Shown here one piece after another: positions 1 through 9,245 of a stretch of 56,459 nucleotides of DNA. Within the stretch, counting starts at the first letter, position 1. Every line of letters starts with the position of its first letter. Under the pieces are notes generated by a model that worked only from the letters and a program-made list of their open reading frames with translations, did not search any database and was not told where the DNA came from. The translations under genes and the position numbers were made by a program. The DNA comes from a virus, in IMG/VR virus record IMGVR_UViG_3300044617_001663, positions 1 through 56,459 of that record; one strand, given 5' to 3'.

Positions 1-56
1 CATTAAAAATGATGCAAAGAATAAGAAAAGATTTTAAAGACAAAAAATTAACTTAA
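1..56 (+). CDS. C-terminal end of an upstream gene (partial)
   Basis: An open frame enters from the left edge and ends at a TAA at 54-56. The readable tail is basic and ends MMQRIRKDFKDKKLT. It lies 10 bases upstream of the gp27 start, so it is probably the previous baseplate-operon gene. Too little remains to identify the family; a gp26/gp51-type baseplate factor would fit T4-like order, but that is inference from position only. Confidence 0.45.
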   Translation, partial: LKMMQRIRKDFKDKKLT

Positions 57-66
57 GAGATATATT

Positions 67-1488
67 ATGACTTTTTCTCCTCTTGGAAATACAGTAGCTT
101 CATTTGATTCTATTCTACTTAAAATACCAGTATCAGATTCCAAAAAAGAAGAAGTTGATATTAGTGGTCAAGTAAGATTAGTAGAAGTATTTCAAAGTAT
201 ATACGAACCATTTGTTACAGGAAAAATGGTTGTACATGATGTATCTTCAACAAGATTAAGAAAAATAGGAAGTGGTGTTTTCGGACAAGGAGAAGAAATT
301 GATTTCTCCATAGTTCTTTTCATAGACAAATCGAGATTGGCTATAAAGGATTTTTGCATTTATAAAGTTGATAATACTATACTTGAAAACATTCCAGGAC
401 AAACAAATCCAAACGAAATATCAACATTTTACTTTTGCTCAAAGAAAATGATAGAAAATGAGTTTAGAAAAGTACGCAAAACATATACAGGAAAAATATC
501 TGAAATAGTAAAGCAAATTGGAGATGAATATGGTTTTGTTTTTGGTGAAATAGAACCAACAGATAAAAATTATAAAATAACAATACCAAGTTTAAACCCC
601 GCAGATGCCATAATGTGGTTAACTAAATTTGCTCAAAGAGAAAAAAATAAAAATGATGTAAATTATGTTTTTTATGAAAGTTTAAATCATTTCTTTTATT
701 TTAAATCTGTAGGTAGTATGTTGGAATCCTTGCCTTTGACTGAACAAGATGATGAATTCGGTATAAAAATAACAAACATAAATGTAAATGAAACGTCAAA
801 GGGTGTTTATGATAAAAATAGTCTTAATGCAAAAAGACATATTGGTAAATCAATATCTCCATTAGGAAATGCATTATCTGGAATGTATTCCTCTTTGGCT
901 CTTCAATTTGATATTACTTCAAAAACTTATTCTAGTACAACATTTTCTTATGATGAAAAATTCTCTGAAATGACACACCCAGAAGGATATGATAAAAAAA
1001 TAGTATCCGGACCAAAAGCATTAGTATTGAATCAAATATATGATTATCCAGAAAATAACGTATCTTATTATCCAAGATGCACATATTTGTATAAGAATAC
1101 AGGAAAAGGGTTTAAAAAAACATCTGGACCAAGAAGTGACAGAAAACTAACAGGTGGTTGTGTTCAACCAAAAAATGAAGAAACTCCTGTAAATTACATA
1201 CATGAAATAGCTCAAATTAGAAATAGTCAATTTCAATCAATAGATCAATTAGGGTTGACTGTAGAAATGAAAGGATTGTCTTTATTTAATTTAGGAAATA
1301 TGGTTTATTTCTCAAGAGCACAAATAGATTCTAGAGATCGATATTCTGATGGAAAAAGAGATAAATACTTTACTGGGTTGTTCTTGATAACAAATCTTAA
1401 GCAAACTTTCTTCCTGAATAGTACTGTTAAAGGACCAGATTTAAGAACAACTTTGACATTAAGAAAAGAATCGGAAAAACTACAATGA
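67..1488 (+). CDS. 27: Baseplate hub protein, gp27-like
   Basis: Likely the trimeric baseplate hub subunit that caps the tail tube and carries the gp5 spike complex. The N-terminal part has the pattern of contractile-tail hub proteins: a beta-rich stretch with VEVFQSIYEPFVTGKMVVHD near residues 40-60 and an FSIVLFI strand after it. A helical segment near residues 155-215 contains a PADAIMWLTKFAQRE motif typical of the gp27 insertion. Length is 473 residues against 391 in T4. The stop overlaps the next start by 4 bases (ATGA), and the next gene is the gp5 OB-fold protein, gp27's direct partner. No strong Shine-Dalgarno is seen before ATG 67. Identification rests on fold-level pattern plus position. 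Confidence 0.8.
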   Translation: MTFSPLGNTVASFDSILLKIPVSDSKKEEVDISGQVRLVEVFQSIYEPFVTGKMVVHDVSSTRLRKIGSGVFGQGEEIDFSIVLFIDKSRLAIKDFCIYKVDNTILENIPGQTNPNEISTFYFCSKKMIENEFRKVRKTYTGKISEIVKQIGDEYGFVFGEIEPTDKNYKITIPSLNPADAIMWLTKFAQREKNKNDVNYVFYESLNHFFYFKSVGSMLESLPLTEQDDEFGIKITNINVNETSKGVYDKNSLNAKRHIGKSISPLGNALSGMYSSLALQFDITSKTYSSTTFSYDEKFSEMTHPEGYDKKIVSGPKALVLNQIYDYPENNVSYYPRCTYLYKNTGKGFKKTSGPRSDRKLTGGCVQPKNEETPVNYIHEIAQIRNSQFQSIDQLGLTVEMKGLSLFNLGNMVYFSRAQIDSRDRYSDGKRDKYFTGLFLITNLKQTFFLNSTVKGPDLRTTLTLRKESEKLQ

Positions 1489-2537
1489 GTGCATTTTTAG
1501 GTAAAGATGGATTCGCTTGGTTTTATGGTGTAGTTGAAAGCAGAAGTGATCCATTGCAACTCGGAAGAGTAAAAGTAAGAGTTTTTGGTTATCATCATGA
1601 AGATAAAAATGTCATGCCTACTGACTCTCTTCCTTGGGCTACTCCAATACAACCAGTAACATCTGCAAATATAAGCGGAATTGGACTCTCTTCAAATGGT
1701 CTTGTTGAAGGAACATGGGTAATAGGCTTTTGGGCTGATGTAAATAATTATCAAATTCCAATGATTCTTGGTGCAATATCAGGATTGAACAAAGAACCAG
1801 ATTCAATAAAAGAGAGAAAAGAAATGTATGGAAATGCTTTTAGAGATTTCCGTTCTGATTCTACTCTTAAAAAGCATCCTAAAAATAAATTTACAAAAAG
1901 AGAATATCCAGATGGAAAGGTAAAATCTGGTGATTCGCATGGTGCTCAAATAAAAAATGCAGATTCTGCAGAAAAGAATCCTAGAGAATTATATCAAGAT
2001 GGGGCTTGCTCCTTTCCAGAAGGAACTCCAGATACAAATGTTGTTGCTGTAAATGATCCACAAAGAATCGATGAAACAATAGTAAAAATAAAAAAAGATG
2101 CATTCCCTGGAGGATTAAGAGAAACTTTTGTTCCAGTTGCAGATGCACCAACTAAACAATTTTTTACTGGAATTATAAATGCAAGAGGAGTTAATAGAGG
2201 AACAAATAAAGGACTTGCATATCCTCCAAATCGTTTGAAATCAAGTTCCTGGGAATCACTAAAAACAAAATATAAATCTGTTTTAGAAAAACCAACAAAT
2301 GTGAATAAAAAATCTGTTTATGAAAATCAAACAAGTGTTGATTCTTTAGGAAATGTAATAGATGAAAAAACTGTTGATGGTCTTGATAAAATATTAAGTC
2401 CTTCTACATTACAGGAAAAAGTTAATTTTTTCAAAATTGATGAAAGTATAAACAAGTTAAATGAAAAAATTAATTCACCCATAACTACAGTTAAAGGTAA
2501 AGCAGAAACTACACTAAGAGATAATTTAAAGGGATAA
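1485..2537 (+). CDS. 5: Baseplate hub OB-fold protein, gp5 N-terminal domain homologue without lysozyme
   Basis: Residues about 8-110 form the gp5/gpV-type OB-fold that links the gp27 hub to the central spike: FYGVVESRSDPLQLGRVKVRVFG, then DSLPWATPIQP, then a GLVEGTWVIGFW strand and PMILGAISG. In T4 gp5 this domain is followed by lysozyme and then a beta-helix. Here it is followed by about 240 polar residues with no lysozyme E-D-T motif, and the beta-helix is encoded by the next gene. The start overlaps the gp27 stop by 4 bases. The polar tail (KHPKNKFTKREYPDGK onwards) carries recognisable late blocks such as FTGIINARGVNRG but no enzyme motif. Loss of the lysozyme domain is usual in marine T4-like phages. 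Confidence 0.82.
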   Translation: MSAFLGKDGFAWFYGVVESRSDPLQLGRVKVRVFGYHHEDKNVMPTDSLPWATPIQPVTSANISGIGLSSNGLVEGTWVIGFWADVNNYQIPMILGAISGLNKEPDSIKERKEMYGNAFRDFRSDSTLKKHPKNKFTKREYPDGKVKSGDSHGAQIKNADSAEKNPRELYQDGACSFPEGTPDTNVVAVNDPQRIDETIVKIKKDAFPGGLRETFVPVADAPTKQFFTGIINARGVNRGTNKGLAYPPNRLKSSSWESLKTKYKSVLEKPTNVNKKSVYENQTSVDSLGNVIDEKTVDGLDKILSPSTLQEKVNFFKIDESINKLNEKINSPITTVKGKAETTLRDNLKG

Positions 2538-2538
2538 A

Positions 2539-4425
2539 ATGAGTACAGGAAATTGGTCAGAACCAGAAACATCATATGCTAAAGTTGAAGGGGTTGACGT
2601 AAAACCAGATGAAAAAACTGGTGCAACAATATATCCATTCAATAAAGTATATGAATCTGAATCCGGTCATTTAATAGAAATAGATGATACTGCCGGTTCT
2701 GAAAGATTATCCATTCATCATAGAACAGGAACGTTCGAAGAATATCATCCAAATGGAGATAAAGTAGTAAAAGTAGTAAGAGATAATTATACAAGTGTTT
2801 TGAGAGATGATTATGTTCATATTGACGGTTATTGCAATGTCACAATAGATAAGGCATTAAAGATATTAGTAAATAAGGATGAACTTCCAAATTCAAAAGA
2901 ACAAGCAGTAAATTTGGATATAGAAGTAGGAAAAAATGCAAATGTTAATTTAGTTATTAACAGAGGACAATGCAATATTCTATTGAAGGATGGAGATTTG
3001 AATGCCCAACTTCAAAAAGGAGATGTGAATTTACGTCAAGATAATGGTAATTACAACCATTTTATAAATGGAGATTATAATCTTGAAGTTACTGGGCATA
3101 TGCATGTTGTAACTGGAGGAAGTGTTGTAAATGAAATTGGCGGTGCAAGAGATATTCGTGTCGATGGACCATTTGATAATCTTGATGTAAAAGGATATAA
3201 GGAAACAGCAGTTGCAGGAAAAATGAATTATGCTGTTGGTGGTGGAATATTTGAAATTGTCGGTGGTTCATATGAAACCTCAATAGCAGGAAAAAGAGTA
3301 ATAAGAACTGGCGGTTCGGTACATGAAAAAAATGGAGGAAATCATTATATTGGTTGTCCTCAGTTTCACGTTGCAAGTGTTAGAGCATACATTTCAGGTT
3401 CTTCTGGTGTTGATTTCTGGTCACCAGGAAATCAAATGAGATTTGACGAGACTGGATTTGGTCTTAAAACCACAGGTAATGCTCTTTTTAATGCCTCAAA
3501 AATCCATTTTAATGGTCCTCCAGTTCCAGATGCAGATAGATCATCTCCTCCTATAGATGATCCAACTTTTTCTGTTGGTGCTGGTGGAGTGTGGAGAAAA
3601 TCTATAAACCACGAAAGAAATAGTGTTCTTGCATTGTTGACAACAATTGGTGAACTACAAAACATACAATCAAGACTGACAGAGTTGCAAGAAGTAAATA
3701 AATTAGCAGAAAATGCCTCTGCTGGTTTAAATGCTTCAATACAAAAATTGCAAGAAGTTTCTTCTCAATTAGAACTTGGAGCAATAAGCCCAGAACAAGC
3801 AAAAGCATTCATGACTGATGCTCAGAACGTTTTGGAATCGGCAAATAATCTGTCTATGAACATCTCTGATACAGTATCAACTGTAGGCACAGTATCCGAT
3901 CAAGCATCATCCACAATAGATTCTGCGCTATCAACAAGTGAAAATCTTATACAAAATAGCACAGGTGGCATAGGAAGTTCTATCAGTGATGTTTTTGATG
4001 GAGTAAAAAGCGGAATAGGTGGCATAACGGATTTCGTGGGGGGAATCGTTGGCGGAATACTTGATGTTGCATGTACAATATCAGATGCAATAAACAATGC
4101 AGTATCTGGTGTGTTTGGTGCTGTTGGGTCAGCAATAGGAAAAGTAATGGGGAGAATTGGACAGGCAATATCAGCAGTTACAGGAGCCATAGGCGGTATT
4201 ATATCAAAAGTTACTGGAGTTATAGGAACTGTATTTGGAAAAGTCGGTGAGATAATCGGAACTGTAACTGGGGCAATCGGAGGAGTTATTGGAGATGTTA
4301 TCGGTGGTCTTGGTGGAATTTTGGGTGGTTTTGGTGGAAGACCCGGAAACTGTGGTTTATCTTTGGGAATAGCAACTCCGGATTTTAATGTTGGTTTTGG
4401 AATTTCTAGGCAAAGTACTCTCTGA
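2539..4425 (+). CDS. Central spike protein: gp5C/VgrG-like beta-helix with coiled coil and glycine-zipper tail
   Basis: Probably the membrane-piercing tail needle. Residues about 20-120 resemble the VgrG/gp5 spike entry region (YESESGHLIEIDDTAGSERL, then HHRTGTFEEYHPNGDKV). Residues about 125-270 are short repeating strands (INRGQCNILLKDGDLNAQL and GDYNLEVTGHMHVVTGGSV) of an intertwined beta-helix. Residues about 355-450 are Leu/Gln/Glu-rich and look coiled-coil. Residues about 475-615 are a Gly/Ile/Val-rich low-complexity tract with many IGGVIG and GAIGGIIS repeats, followed by a short Gly-rich end. Such a hydrophobic glycine-zipper tail is not part of T4 gp5. It starts one base after the gp5 OB-fold stop, as if one ancestral gene were split. 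Spike role is well supported; the tail's role is unknown. Confidence 0.78.
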   Translation: MSTGNWSEPETSYAKVEGVDVKPDEKTGATIYPFNKVYESESGHLIEIDDTAGSERLSIHHRTGTFEEYHPNGDKVVKVVRDNYTSVLRDDYVHIDGYCNVTIDKALKILVNKDELPNSKEQAVNLDIEVGKNANVNLVINRGQCNILLKDGDLNAQLQKGDVNLRQDNGNYNHFINGDYNLEVTGHMHVVTGGSVVNEIGGARDIRVDGPFDNLDVKGYKETAVAGKMNYAVGGGIFEIVGGSYETSIAGKRVIRTGGSVHEKNGGNHYIGCPQFHVASVRAYISGSSGVDFWSPGNQMRFDETGFGLKTTGNALFNASKIHFNGPPVPDADRSSPPIDDPTFSVGAGGVWRKSINHERNSVLALLTTIGELQNIQSRLTELQEVNKLAENASAGLNASIQKLQEVSSQLELGAISPEQAKAFMTDAQNVLESANNLSMNISDTVSTVGTVSDQASSTIDSALSTSENLIQNSTGGIGSSISDVFDGVKSGIGGITDFVGGIVGGILDVACTISDAINNAVSGVFGAVGSAIGKVMGRIGQAISAVTGAIGGIISKVTGVIGTVFGKVGEIIGTVTGAIGGVIGDVIGGLGGILGGFGGRPGNCGLSLGIATPDFNVGFGISRQSTL

Positions 4426-4443
4426 TATTATTCTAATAGGTTT

Positions 4444-4451
4444 TATAAATA
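4444..4451 (+). promoter_or_regulatory. T4-type late promoter TATAAATA
   Basis: An exact TATAAATA octamer, the T4 late-promoter consensus read by gp55, lies 17 bases before ATG 4468. The start would fall near 4457, placing the AAGGAG Shine-Dalgarno (4457-4462) at the very 5' end of the message. It sits in a 42-base gap, one of the few non-coding gaps in the baseplate operon. Confidence 0.65.
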
Positions 4452-4467
4452 TTATCAAGGAGTTTTT

Positions 4468-5094
4468 ATGTCTTCAAATTCTTCTCTGTTTTTTGAAATA
4501 GGAATGGGTATCGTTTCCTTCTTAATGGGAGCATTTATAGCTCTATATACGTTTATAAAAAAAACACATAAAGAGAAAATTTCATCTAAAGTTTGTAATA
4601 AATTTACCAGAATTCACTCTTCAATAAATGAAATATTAACAGAATTGAGAATAAAGACAAATTCATCCAGAACTAGTTTAGTTCAATTTCATAATGGGGG
4701 TAACTTTCTAGATGGCACTTCAATATTAAAATTTTCGATAACCCATGAATCTTGTGATTTAGGAACTTCTTCAACAATAGACGGTCAACAAGCAATATTA
4801 TTAACAAGATTTACAGATAAACTTGAATTTTTACATGAAAATACTGCAAAAATTATAAAAACCAAAGAATTAGAAGGAAGTCATTTTAGAAATTATATGC
4901 AAAGTAGAGATGTGGTTGCTTTTATAATGGTTCCAATATATTGTGAGAAAAAAATTAATATAATAGGTTATATTTCATGTGAATGGTGCGATGAAAATTT
5001 GTTAAATAATGCAGTAGACGAGGAATACAGGTATATTGTAAAATATAATAGAAATATTATAACTGAACTGCTTTACAAACAAAAGGCAAACTGA
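4468..5094 (+). CDS. Membrane-anchored GAF-like domain protein of unknown function
   Basis: An N-terminal hydrophobic helix (residues about 8-30, IGMGIVSFLMGAFIALYTFI) is followed by basic residues (KKTHKEK), which predicts a signal anchor with the C-terminal domain in the cytoplasm. Residues about 60-195 look GAF-like: SLVQFHNGGNFLDG, then a FSITHE strand, a variable loop, and a VVAFIMVPIY strand with IIGYISCEW. I recall similar proteins in marine T4-like phages, without an assigned role. It is preceded by a perfect late promoter and AAGGAG, and followed one base later by gp25, so it would be made with the baseplate. Whether it is virion, lysis or host-sensing is unknown. Domain call is by eye only. 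Confidence 0.55.
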   Translation: MSSNSSLFFEIGMGIVSFLMGAFIALYTFIKKTHKEKISSKVCNKFTRIHSSINEILTELRIKTNSSRTSLVQFHNGGNFLDGTSILKFSITHESCDLGTSSTIDGQQAILLTRFTDKLEFLHENTAKIIKTKELEGSHFRNYMQSRDVVAFIMVPIYCEKKINIIGYISCEWCDENLLNNAVDEEYRYIVKYNRNIITELLYKQKAN

Positions 5095-5095
5095 A

Positions 5096-5476
5096 ATGGC
5101 TGAGAAATTAATAAAAGATATAGATTTTGATTTTGAGCCTCATCCTGTTACTGGGGACATTTTAACAAAAACAGACATAAGTGCTTTAAATCAAAATTTA
5201 AAAACTATTATATTGACTGATTTATTTGAAAAACCCTTTAGAACTGATATACCAGTCGCAATAAATCAATTCTTGTTTGAAAATGATAATGGATTTGTTA
5301 TTAACTTTTTGGTCGAAAGAATTTATAGTAAAATTAATAAATTTGAACCAAGAGTCACAAATTTATTAGTGAATGTTTCCAGAAGAGATGCTAATGGAAT
5401 GAGCATAGATATTTCATATACATTTAATAATAAAAGTAATGAATCATTCACTGTTAATATAGAGAGAAATAGATGA
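5096..5476 (+). CDS. 25: Baseplate wedge protein gp25
   Basis: A small conserved wedge component (gp25/TssE/gpW family) that joins wedges to the central hub and nucleates the sheath. The order of motifs fits: DFDFEPHPVTGDI near the N-terminus, TDISALNQNLKTIILTDLFEKPFR in the conserved helical region, and a beta-rich end (PRVTNLLVNVSRRDANGM). Length is 126 residues against 132 in T4. The stop overlaps the gp6 start by 4 bases, which is the usual 25-6 pairing. Confidence 0.92.
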   Translation: MAEKLIKDIDFDFEPHPVTGDILTKTDISALNQNLKTIILTDLFEKPFRTDIPVAINQFLFENDNGFVINFLVERIYSKINKFEPRVTNLLVNVSRRDANGMSIDISYTFNNKSNESFTVNIERNR

Positions 5477-7308
5477 GACAATTAAACACAACTGGGATAG
5501 ATTTCTTTTCAATAAAGAACAATTTTATATCATTTTTGAGAAATCAATCAGAATTTTCTGGATTTAATTTTGAAGGATCTTCTATAAATGTTCTTCTTGA
5601 TGTATTAAGTTATAATACTTATTACCAATCATTGTACAATAATATGGTAGCAAATGAGATGTTCGTTGAAAGTGCTCTTTTGCGTAAGTCTTTAGTTTCC
5701 AATTCAAAACAATTAGGATATTTTCCCAAAAGTGTAAAATCATCAAAAGCAAAATTAAAAGTAATATCATCAGAGGCAAGTTTCTTACCAAAAAATACAA
5801 TATTCAAAGCATTAGGATCTAATGGAGTAACTTATAGTTTTCATACAAATGATAATTACACTTTAACTCCAAATTCATTTGATGAAAACGGAGTTGTTGT
5901 AGATTATTCTGCTACAATAGATGTATTTGAAGGATTATTGACAACCTATACCTTTATAGTTGAAGAACCAGAACAAATATTTGAATTGCCTTTTACTGGT
6001 TTAGATGAAGATAGTTTGAAAGTAATAGTATTGACATCACCAACTCAACTAGAAGGATCAGAAACAGTTTGGAATAGAAGTAAGGATGTGAATGAACTGA
6101 CTCCAACAAGCACAAGTTACTTTTTAGAGGAAAATGCAAAAACAACATATAACATATATTTTGGTGATGGTATATTAGGAAAGAAACTTGAAAGAGGAAA
6201 TCTTATTTTATGTGAATTCCGAGTAAGCAATGGTTCGATAGCCAATAATATAGGATCAGTTGGAGTCGAAAATACTTTTGTATTGTCTGGATTTGATGTA
6301 CAAACATTAGAACCATCAAACGGTGGTTCTGAAGTAGAGTCGGCAGCATCAATCAGAAGAAATGCAATTAAGAAATATTCAACTGCAAACAGAGCAGTTA
6401 CAGCAAAAGATTATGAAGCACTAATTCTTGAAAAATATCCATACGTTGCTGCAATACGTTGTTGGGGAGGAGAAGATGCAATTCCTCCTCAATACGGAAA
6501 AGTATTTGTTTCCTTAAAACCAACATTTGGAACTGTACTATCGAAAGAAGAAAAACAATCAATAGTGGCAAGCATAACAGAGCCAAAAAGTATTGTTGGC
6601 ACTGGTATAGAATTTATTGATCCCGAATTATTGTTTATAAATTTTTCTATAGAAGGAAAAATTAAAAACAGTTATAATTCTACAATCAATAAAATGGATA
6701 GAGATATAAAAAGAACAGTATATCTTTATTGCTTGAATAATTTACAAGAATTTAATGATTCATTTTTTAATTCTGATTTAGTAACTGATCTAATGAGCAA
6801 TCATTCATTAGATTCTGTTAATATTGAAACTAAACTAGAAAAAAGAATTTCTCCAGTTTTATTCAAGAAACAAAATATTACAGTAGATTTTAATAATGAA
6901 ATATATAATCCTATTCCAAACAATCCTATTTCTTCATTAACATCAACAATATTTGAAACTTCTATTAATGGAGTAATAACCAAGTGTTTCATAGAAGAAG
7001 ATGGAAACGGAAACGTAAATCTTTGCACAACTGGTTCTAATAATACAAAAACTGTTCTTTCTAAAATAGGAAATATTGATTATGCTTCCGGAACTGTTGT
7101 TCTACAAAACTTTACAATAACAAGTTACACAAACAATTTTGATTTTATAAAACTATTTGCAAAATTAAAAAACAAAGATATCATTACGAACAGAAATACA
7201 ATTTTAACTTTTGATGTCTCTTCTACTGAATTTATAAATCTAAGTTTGGCATTCAACACAGGGGCAGAAGGATTAAATAATTATTCTAATCCACTGACTA
7301 GAAGATAA
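5473..7308 (+). CDS. 6: Baseplate wedge protein gp6 (baseplate J-like)
   Basis: gp6 forms the inner ring of the baseplate with gp25 and gp7. The N-terminus carries the gpJ-like entry (FEGSSINVLLDVLSYNTYY, then MFVESALLRKSLV). The middle has IYFGDGILGKKL, and the conserved J-domain helix appears as SIRRNAIKKYSTANRAVT followed by KDYEALI near residues 295-315. Length is 611 residues against 660 in T4. ATGA overlap with gp25 upstream, and the stop touches the next ATG, indicating translational coupling through the wedge genes. Confidence 0.93.
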   Translation: MRQLNTTGIDFFSIKNNFISFLRNQSEFSGFNFEGSSINVLLDVLSYNTYYQSLYNNMVANEMFVESALLRKSLVSNSKQLGYFPKSVKSSKAKLKVISSEASFLPKNTIFKALGSNGVTYSFHTNDNYTLTPNSFDENGVVVDYSATIDVFEGLLTTYTFIVEEPEQIFELPFTGLDEDSLKVIVLTSPTQLEGSETVWNRSKDVNELTPTSTSYFLEENAKTTYNIYFGDGILGKKLERGNLILCEFRVSNGSIANNIGSVGVENTFVLSGFDVQTLEPSNGGSEVESAASIRRNAIKKYSTANRAVTAKDYEALILEKYPYVAAIRCWGGEDAIPPQYGKVFVSLKPTFGTVLSKEEKQSIVASITEPKSIVGTGIEFIDPELLFINFSIEGKIKNSYNSTINKMDRDIKRTVYLYCLNNLQEFNDSFFNSDLVTDLMSNHSLDSVNIETKLEKRISPVLFKKQNITVDFNNEIYNPIPNNPISSLTSTIFETSINGVITKCFIEEDGNGNVNLCTTGSNNTKTVLSKIGNIDYASGTVVLQNFTITSYTNNFDFIKLFAKLKNKDIITNRNTILTFDVSSTEFINLSLAFNTGAEGLNNYSNPLTRR

Positions 7309-9242
7309 TGGCAAAAATAAATTTAATATATCCAAATGAAAGAGTTGCGGTTTATGGTGATACAGTAACTATTCGTTATGAGACAATTGATATTCTTTCT
7401 ACTGATAGGGTAAATAAAATTGTTTTTATTTTGGATGAAGATAAAGTAGAAACAACGGATTTAAAAGGATTTAAAACTTTTTCAAATTTACCAAATGGAA
7501 CTCATGTTCTTTCTGGATATATTTTAAATGATAATAACAAAAAAGTCAAGTCTTCAGATTTTACTTTTAATTTTACAACTATAAACAAAAAATATAAGCC
7601 AGAAAATAAATTATCAAGTATTGTAGCAAAAAGAGTCCCAGAATTTATTCAAAATGACCATCCTCGTTTTGTTAAATTTGTAGAAGCATATTATGAGTGG
7701 CTGGAAAGTAGCAACAATCCATATTTTATGAATATATCATCTGGAGATTTTTTTGATATAGACAAAACTCCTGATATTTTTATAAACAGATTCAGAAGAC
7801 AATATCTTGACAATTTTCCATTAGAATTTGCCAAAAATTTAAATGGAGATACGGCAAATCTAAAAACAGTAATCAAAAATATAAAGCAATTTTATGGAGC
7901 AAAGGGAACAGAAAAATCATTTAAGTTTTTCTTTAGATTACTGTACGATACTTTCGTAGAATTCTATTATCCAAAAAATGATCTTCTGAAAGCTTCTGCA
8001 AGCAATTGGATAGAAAGAAAAACTATAAAATTGTTGTGTTCTAATATTAATTTATTTCACTCAGCAAAAGGAAGAATACTTTATCAAGCAACAACAGATA
8101 ATAATATAACTTTTACTGCAAGAGTTGTTTCCGTCCAAGTGTACAAACACGAAGAATTAACAATAGCAGAAATGGATATAGTATCTGAAAATGGCTCATT
8201 TGATAAGATGGAAAAAGTATATTGTGATTTGGATGAAGAACGAATAATAGCAAATCCAATTCAAGTAATTAATTCAATAACAATATTGAATGGAGGATTT
8301 GGTTATAAAGTTGGAGATATTGTAACTGCAACCAATGAATCTACATCAAATCAACAACCAAGTGGAAAACCAGCAAAAGGTAAAGTTGTTAAAGTTGGTC
8401 AAAAAGGAAATATACTCAAAATTGAAATGACAGATACTGGGTCTTTCAGTTTACTTTCAGATTCCTCTGCTGATATGCCAATTTCTTTTTCAATTGATTC
8501 TTTGCACGGTGGTAATGCAGTTTTAACTGCTGATTACACAGGTATAACAACTTATCCTGGTTATTATGGTAAGAAGCAAGGTCATATAAGTTTTAATAAG
8601 AAATTGCAAGACAACAGAAGATATCAAGATTTATCTTATGTTTTAAGAACAGATATGATGTTGCAGGATTATATTGTTTTACTCAAAACACTAGTTCATC
8701 CAGCAGGTTTTTATGTTGGTGGAGATATCATACTAAAAGCAGAGTTTGAAAATGTTGCTTTTTCTGGAAATGGAATTGTTAGAGAAGTTAGAAATCTAAT
8801 AGGAAATTATGTTGCATATCGCTTAGATTGTGATTTTAATATTCGTAACTTTGATCCTCCTTCAAATAGACTTGATTTAAAACCAAATAAATTACATGGT
8901 GATTTATTTCCAAATGGTTTCGATCCAACAGACCCAATTCCTGAGCAAACTATACAAGCATTAAATTCATCAAATGATGATTTGGTATTCCTTCATAATA
9001 TTGATGGAGATAATACAAATAGATTGAATGAGGGAGTTTCTGAAGTAAGATATACAAATATTCCAGACGGAATAACAGATACTGAAAATTTAAATCTTTA
9101 TTGGGTTGTATTTCCTCATCCAGGAATAAAGGCACAAAATACAGACCAAGAAATGGATTTAAAAGCTATTAATCAATTAACCATCAATGAATTTATCATA
9201 AATAGTAAGAATGACATATACTTTAACTTATCAAATGGATAA
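7308..9242 (+). CDS. Baseplate wedge / tail structural protein in the gp7 position
   Basis: A 644-residue structural protein directly between gp6 and gp8, where gp7 sits in T4. Residues about 1-95 are an Ig-like beta-sandwich (NERVAVYGDTVTIRYE to SSDFTFNF). Residues about 105-230 hold a block common in marine T4-like phages: FVKFVEAYYEWLE, then FINRFRRQYL, and IKQFYGAKGTEKSFKFFFRLLY. Later residues repeat ILNGGFGYKVGD-type turns also seen in gp8-like proteins. It is much shorter than T4 gp7 (1032 residues), so direct homology to gp7 is not certain; the call rests on position and the conserved helical block. Confidence 0.65.
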   Translation: MAKINLIYPNERVAVYGDTVTIRYETIDILSTDRVNKIVFILDEDKVETTDLKGFKTFSNLPNGTHVLSGYILNDNNKKVKSSDFTFNFTTINKKYKPENKLSSIVAKRVPEFIQNDHPRFVKFVEAYYEWLESSNNPYFMNISSGDFFDIDKTPDIFINRFRRQYLDNFPLEFAKNLNGDTANLKTVIKNIKQFYGAKGTEKSFKFFFRLLYDTFVEFYYPKNDLLKASASNWIERKTIKLLCSNINLFHSAKGRILYQATTDNNITFTARVVSVQVYKHEELTIAEMDIVSENGSFDKMEKVYCDLDEERIIANPIQVINSITILNGGFGYKVGDIVTATNESTSNQQPSGKPAKGKVVKVGQKGNILKIEMTDTGSFSLLSDSSADMPISFSIDSLHGGNAVLTADYTGITTYPGYYGKKQGHISFNKKLQDNRRYQDLSYVLRTDMMLQDYIVLLKTLVHPAGFYVGGDIILKAEFENVAFSGNGIVREVRNLIGNYVAYRLDCDFNIRNFDPPSNRLDLKPNKLHGDLFPNGFDPTDPIPEQTIQALNSSNDDLVFLHNIDGDNTNRLNEGVSEVRYTNIPDGITDTENLNLYWVVFPHPGIKAQNTDQEMDLKAINQLTINEFIINSKNDIYFNLSNG

Positions 9243-9245
9243 AAA

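Noticed and set aside
9197-9204. CATAAATA inside the gp7-position gene, upstream of gene 8
   Set aside because: It lies in coding sequence 41 bases before the gene 8 start, without a gap; such octamers are expected by chance in A/T-rich coding DNA.
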